Shown here piece by piece: positions 57,012 through 60,879 of a DNA stretch of 60,879 nt (the first letter of the stretch is position 1; each line of letters opens with the position of its first letter). Origin of the DNA: Nostoc sp. CHAB 5834 (GTDB lineage: Bacteria > Cyanobacteriota > Cyanobacteriia > Cyanobacteriales > Nostocaceae); the NCBI GenBank assembly GCA_020829485.1, contig JAIVFU010000040.1, forward strand, positions 1 to 60,879. Reading direction: 5' to 3'. The notes beneath the pieces are model-generated. The model saw nothing but the letters and a program-made list of their open reading frames with translations, had not been told where the DNA came from and made no database searches. The translations under genes were made by a program, and so were the position numbers.

Positions 57012-59987
57012 TTAATGTATACCGCAAAATGGATCGCGTTCTTTATCAACTTCGTTGGGCTGCAATTCTAATTCGGCAAGATAAACGCATCCCTCTTCTT
57101 TGAGGCATTCTTGACTGTTTGATGTCCAGTAAGGGACTTCACCGGCGTGCATCCGTAGAATACCTTGATCGTCGAGAGTTACACGATATTGGCAAGGGTA
57201 ATCTGTTGTTACATCTGGTTTGCTGAGTGCGCCAATTCTTATCCATTTTTTGCTGTTGGTTTCGGCATCTGTTTGATAAATATAGAAGGTGTGCTGGCCA
57301 GTTTGCGGGAAGGGAGGTAAGAGATTACTAATTAACCCGGTTCCTGGTTGTGTGAGGCCATCGCGCAGATAATGAAATTTTTGGAACAATTTACTACCAT
57401 CATTTCCTACTTCAAACACAAGATGATAGGCATCTGGTTGATCAACAGTTGCCGACTCAAGAACATTGACGGCAATATCACCATCATTTAAATCTTTATT
57501 GAAGCGTTCCACAGCAATATTCCAGTTCAATTTGCCATCAGCAAATAGCGCTGAAGTTTCTGAAACTACCGATTCCAAATCAATGCCAGGAATGTCAATT
57601 AAATAATGGGGATTTCCCTGACAAAGCAATACACTAAATTCAAGGGTTTGGTCAATCTCAAACTGGACTTTAAGTTTTTTCAGAAACTCTGCTTCTTGCA
57701 TTCCTAGTTTATTCATAAGGTTTTTGCCATCGAAGCTACCCCATAGTCGTAAATCTCCATCCTCGTAGTCTTGACGGTAAATAATATTAGTTAATTGTAT
57801 ACCTTGCCAATGAGTACGAACTTTAGCAACAGTTTCCCAAGGTGCGAGTTGATAGAGTTCTTGTCCAGCTTTGAATATAGTTAATAAATCGTTGCTTTGG
57901 GTTTTGCGTTTGAAGTTGCAGGGCAAATAATAAAACAGGTTTTTGACATCAATTTCTAGCTGGTTGGCTCCCTTACGCAGCAAGCTTTTAGACTCTTCTG
58001 GATCGAATCTTAATCTTCGCAGTTTCTCCGCATAGCAAGCACCGGCGGAGGTGGCTAATTTGGTAAATTCGAGTACAAAGGTAATTCGCTCTGGATTCCA
58101 CACAAAATATGGAGACTTACTAAATTCTTGGTAGATTTGGCGCTGCACTATGTCTAAATTACAAGTTTTTCCAGACAAAATTAACCAATCAACTTTTTGG
58201 GAATTCCAAGAATCTTTGGTGATATCATCGGGACGCAAGCGACTTTCCATTAATCCTTTGGCAATACCGATCGCTTCTTTAATTCCAGAAGCGGCAGCTC
58301 GTTCAAATTGCTGGTTATCTAGGGTAATGCAGATGCTATTTGGATCTTGAACTTGCAATTTTACGGCGCTTTGGGTGAGCAGTTCAGAAATTTGCTGTTC
58401 AGAAAGTGTGAAGGTTAATAGAGAATTATCTGCTGCTGGCTTTTGCCCAAGTTTCAGTTTTGCTGCTTCCGCATGATCCCAGAGGATATAAAACGATTGC
58501 AGACGTTGGGGCGCTTGTTGCCAACGGGTGGGTAATACTTTCTCAGCAGTATCTAGGGCATCTTTGTAAGCAATATCGCCTTCTGGATTCTCTTTATCTA
58601 GACATTTTAAAAGACTGCCAGTTTTGAATTTACCTTGTTCTAAAAAGCGCTCGTTTAACTCTGAGTTAATTAAATCTTCTAGCTTTTCGCTTTCTATATT
58701 ACCTGTTGTTACTGCTGTCAATAGAAAGTCTGCGATCGCAACTTTTAATAATCTAAAAATTCGCAGTGTAATTAATTCACCACCTAACTGTAAATGACCA
58801 GATGAACCTAATAGTTTGGGGGTAAGTTTATAGTAACGTCCTCCTAAACCTCGGTCTTCATAATCGGCAAAAGTAGGAGTTTTATCTTCTAAAGTCAGTT
58901 CAATTAAAGCTAAGTCTGTAGTTCCGCCGCCAATATCTAAAACGAGAACATTTTGTGACCATTTGTTTCCTGCTTGGCGACAACGAGTTTTGAATGACTC
59001 AATACCAATGTTGAGATTACCACCAAATTCTCGCCATAAAAAGAATATCGCCACAGAAACAGCTTCATCATAAGCAGTTTGCACATCGTCGATCCCCAAC
59101 TGCTCAACTAATTCCTTAACTTCCTTGCGAACAACTGGTGGGGCGACGGTGGGGTAGGTGACAACTGCTGTTAAAAAATCTCCTTCTGAAAACCTGCGTT
59201 GGGCGCGTTGGCGGTAATCTTCAGTTAACTCGATTAAATGCGCCCAAGCAGATTGGATCAGTTGGTTAGCGGTAATTATTTCTTCTTCACCATCCAAAAT
59301 AACTGGAAACAACCGATCCTGACCAAAATAGCGTTTGGGTGAATGGTGAAATCTGCTGATAATTTCCTTTAAAGAACCGCTTGTACCTTGAGCGATCGCT
59401 TTTTTTCGGTTATCTCTAGCTTCCCTACCCATCCGCAGTTTTAAGTCGCTTAACTGCGAAATTTCCGACTCGCTAGGAATTTCCGTATCGCGGCGATCGA
59501 TATCCAGCACAACTGGGATCAGATTTTGCGACTCTAGGGTAGGGACGCGAAACACCTCATGATAGATTTGGTAAAGTTTTTTGCTGACAGCACGGCGGAA
59601 TCTCTCGCTGTTTCCTAAAGAAAGTTCAATTTGGCGAATTGCTTCTAAAAATCGCTCTTTATTGTCACTTTCAAAGACTTCGCTTAATCGGCTGGGTTCT
59701 ATCTCCAGATTTCTGCTAATTTCTGCGATAAACTTTTCCCAATCATCAGCACTGACATCTGGTAAAGCTACTGAGGCGGGAGAACTCAGCCATTGTGATA
59801 AGCGATCGCGCAACCGCATTTCCTGTTCTTTGGGTAAAATTTCTGCGATCGGTACTTCAATTGGATCGAAAAGTGTAACTGTGGAATTCGATGTACCAAA
59901 ATCTAAAGCAAACCATCCTGGAAATCTTTTTTGTTGTTTCTCGCTTGGTTCTTGCTCGCTATATTTGTTGAGTTGAAAAGGGTTCAT
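57012..59987 (-). CDS. Very large Hsp70/actin-fold ATPase-like protein
   Basis: 991 residues. The N-terminus reads FPGWFALDFGTSNSTVTLFD (phosphate-1 motif), and later NVLVLDIGGGTTDLALIELT (phosphate-2), LGGRYYKLTPKLLGSSGHLQLGG split at GGELITLRIF, and VDWLILSGKTCNLDIVQRQI (adenosine motif), so the actin/Hsp70 nucleotide fold is present and complete. A highly charged helical insertion (about 45-240: LRDRLSQWLSSPASVALP, KKLYQIYHEVFRVPTLESQN) separates the first motif from the rest. The last 330 residues are not an Hsp70 peptide-binding domain. Not DnaK or MreB; closest in feel to SrfB-type Hsp70-like proteins. The gene begins at ATG 59987. Confidence 0.8.
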   Translation of the reverse strand: MNPFQLNKYSEQEPSEKQQKRFPGWFALDFGTSNSTVTLFDPIEVPIAEILPKEQEMRLRDRLSQWLSSPASVALPDVSADDWEKFIAEISRNLEIEPSRLSEVFESDNKERFLEAIRQIELSLGNSERFRRAVSKKLYQIYHEVFRVPTLESQNLIPVVLDIDRRDTEIPSESEISQLSDLKLRMGREARDNRKKAIAQGTSGSLKEIISRFHHSPKRYFGQDRLFPVILDGEEEIITANQLIQSAWAHLIELTEDYRQRAQRRFSEGDFLTAVVTYPTVAPPVVRKEVKELVEQLGIDDVQTAYDEAVSVAIFFLWREFGGNLNIGIESFKTRCRQAGNKWSQNVLVLDIGGGTTDLALIELTLEDKTPTFADYEDRGLGGRYYKLTPKLLGSSGHLQLGGELITLRIFRLLKVAIADFLLTAVTTGNIESEKLEDLINSELNERFLEQGKFKTGSLLKCLDKENPEGDIAYKDALDTAEKVLPTRWQQAPQRLQSFYILWDHAEAAKLKLGQKPAADNSLLTFTLSEQQISELLTQSAVKLQVQDPNSICITLDNQQFERAAASGIKEAIGIAKGLMESRLRPDDITKDSWNSQKVDWLILSGKTCNLDIVQRQIYQEFSKSPYFVWNPERITFVLEFTKLATSAGACYAEKLRRLRFDPEESKSLLRKGANQLEIDVKNLFYYLPCNFKRKTQSNDLLTIFKAGQELYQLAPWETVAKVRTHWQGIQLTNIIYRQDYEDGDLRLWGSFDGKNLMNKLGMQEAEFLKKLKVQFEIDQTLEFSVLLCQGNPHYLIDIPGIDLESVVSETSALFADGKLNWNIAVERFNKDLNDGDIAVNVLESATVDQPDAYHLVFEVGNDGSKLFQKFHYLRDGLTQPGTGLISNLLPPFPQTGQHTFYIYQTDAETNSKKWIRIGALSKPDVTTDYPCQYRVTLDDQGILRMHAGEVPYWTSNSQECLKEEGCVYLAELELQPNEVDKERDPFCGIH

Positions 59988-60204
59988 TATAGTATCACTT
60001 TCTGTTGTTTGTTTTATAGCTGGCTAAAAATTGTAATGTTCTATCATAAAATTACAAATTTAGAGAATCTTTGGTCTTGTACCATTGATTCTCTTTAGCA
60101 CTGGCTTTTTTATTTGGCGCGATATCTATGTGGGCTACGCTTTTATATGAAAGGGCGTAGGCGTAGCCCAAACTAGGCGATCGCTATGAAAATTGCAGCA
60201 GTTA

Positions 60205-60876
60205 TTAAGTTGATGTTGAAGATTCTTGCTCATTTGCAAGTCTTACTTGTTCGATAGTTAAATTAAGTAATTGAGCAACATCTTCCATCGACATACCAAG
60301 AGCTATGAACTGAGGTGCAAGTTCAAGCTTTAGCTCTTCTCGTCCTTCTTCTCGTCCCTCTTGTTTAGCTTCTTGATAAACCCTAGTTTCTTCTAACTTA
60401 ACTCCTAACATAGCCTCTACCTCTTCACGACTTAATTTTGCAAATTTATAAACAGCGATCGTTGTGATTACATCTATTATCTCCTTCTTAGCCAAGACAG
60501 TTATCTGTTCTTGTTGCACCCGCTCAATTAAACGTTTCGCTTCTTGCACCATTTGAGTATCTGAGGCAATAGTCAACTGCATCAAACTAATACCTACTTT
60601 TTGCTCATCAGGGCTACCTAACTCATCTAAATAAATCCGTTGTACTTGAGAACTGTTCAGTAGCGATCTGTGAATAGTAGTGTTTTCCGGTTCCAAGCTG
60701 CGAGACTGTAAAATAATTACCCCATACCAGTCATCGTAAAGCGATGGGTTACGATAAGTAAGTCGGCAGGAAAAATCATAACTATGTAACGAAAAGTTAA
60801 CCAGAACTGTTAGAGCTAAATTTAATACGTTGTGTACTGTAGTTTCCTTTTTCCCCTCTAGCTTGAATACCACCAA
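60205..60876 (-). CDS. Rpn/DUF2887-like PD-(D/E)XK protein, N-terminus lost or off-window
   Basis: The frame after in-frame stop TGA 60877-60879 gives 223 residues. The C-terminal two thirds (YRNPSLYDDWYGVIILQSRS, IYLDELGSPDEQKVGISLMQ, ARKLIERVQQE-like segment, TIAVYKFAKLSREEVEAMLG, EGREEGREEL coiled tail) is the Rpn/DUF2887 type of cyanobacterial protein. The expected catalytic N-terminal part (with the EVQ motif) is missing; the first 45 residues are unrelated, so the gene is truncated by rearrangement or a frameshift near the window edge. The TTG start is arbitrary. Confidence 0.55.
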   Translation of the reverse strand: MVVFKLEGKKETTVHNVLNLALTVLVNFSLHSYDFSCRLTYRNPSLYDDWYGVIILQSRSLEPENTTIHRSLLNSSQVQRIYLDELGSPDEQKVGISLMQLTIASDTQMVQEAKRLIERVQQEQITVLAKKEIIDVITTIAVYKFAKLSREEVEAMLGVKLEETRVYQEAKQEGREEGREELKLELAPQFIALGMSMEDVAQLLNLTIEQVRLANEQESSTST

Positions 60877-60879
60877 TCA

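Overview
The window looks like chromosomal DNA of a filamentous, probably heterocystous, cyanobacterium of the Nostoc/Anabaena type. The evidence is the many GCGATCGC (HIP1) octamers, heptanucleotide tandem repeats of the STRR kind (TGGTCAT, GTGGGGA, TCATCAG), photosynthesis genes (psbZ, an nblA-family gene, a high-light-inducible hli gene) and several kinases, DUF families and a PEP-CTERM protein that are typical of cyanobacteria. No rRNA, tRNA, CRISPR array or prophage was recognised. Genes lie on both strands in short transcription units with long AT-rich, repeat-bearing gaps.

Layout. 0-8 kb: ribH, psbZ, a DHH-CBS-CCA nucleotidyltransferase fusion, then a toxin-antitoxin-like cluster on the minus strand (HicB-like orphan, Uma2, DUF433/DUF5615, UPF0175/DUF3368) and a frameshifted kinase fragment with Ala-Val-Gly repeats. 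8-18 kb: an ABC1/UbiB kinase with a PP2C phosphatase, an nblA-family gene with a structured leader, a Ser/Thr kinase, a glycosyltransferase and anmK. 18-30 kb: a PEP-CTERM secreted protein, a BT1-type transporter, a duplicated pair of RTX-repeat proteins that share their upstream regions, sppA and type 2 IPP isomerase. 30-35.3 kb is the most plastic part: a 21-bp x 10 tandem repeat, four palindromic REP-like repeats, a C-terminally short NACHT ATPase, a RAYT-type transposase broken by one stop codon, and an antitoxin-like gene with a toxin remnant. 35-46 kb: a Ca2+/H+ antiporter, an adenylate-forming ligase, two tandem zinc-ribbon/kinase/membrane proteins sharing a C-terminal domain, truB and two unrecognised small genes. 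46-55 kb: rlmB, mrnC, a STAS protein, carA, a retropepsin-like lipoprotein overlapping trpD tail to tail, an orphan Dam-type methylase and a haem-protein-like membrane protein. 55-60.9 kb: an hli gene with an HLR1-type (RpaB) site, and a two-gene unit of a very large Hsp70/actin-fold protein with an unknown helical partner.

The strongest candidates for something undescribed are the Hsp70-like protein with its partner, the tandem kinases with their common periplasm-facing domain, the RAYT/REP/NACHT/toxin-antitoxin junk region, and the frameshifted kinase-AVG repeat gene. At least six inverted-repeat (MITE-like) elements were found by eye; two have clear flanking direct repeats. Three genes coding for fewer than 60 residues are included: a HicB-like protein, an hli gene and the toxin remnant. 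All family names rest on reading motifs, not on database searches.
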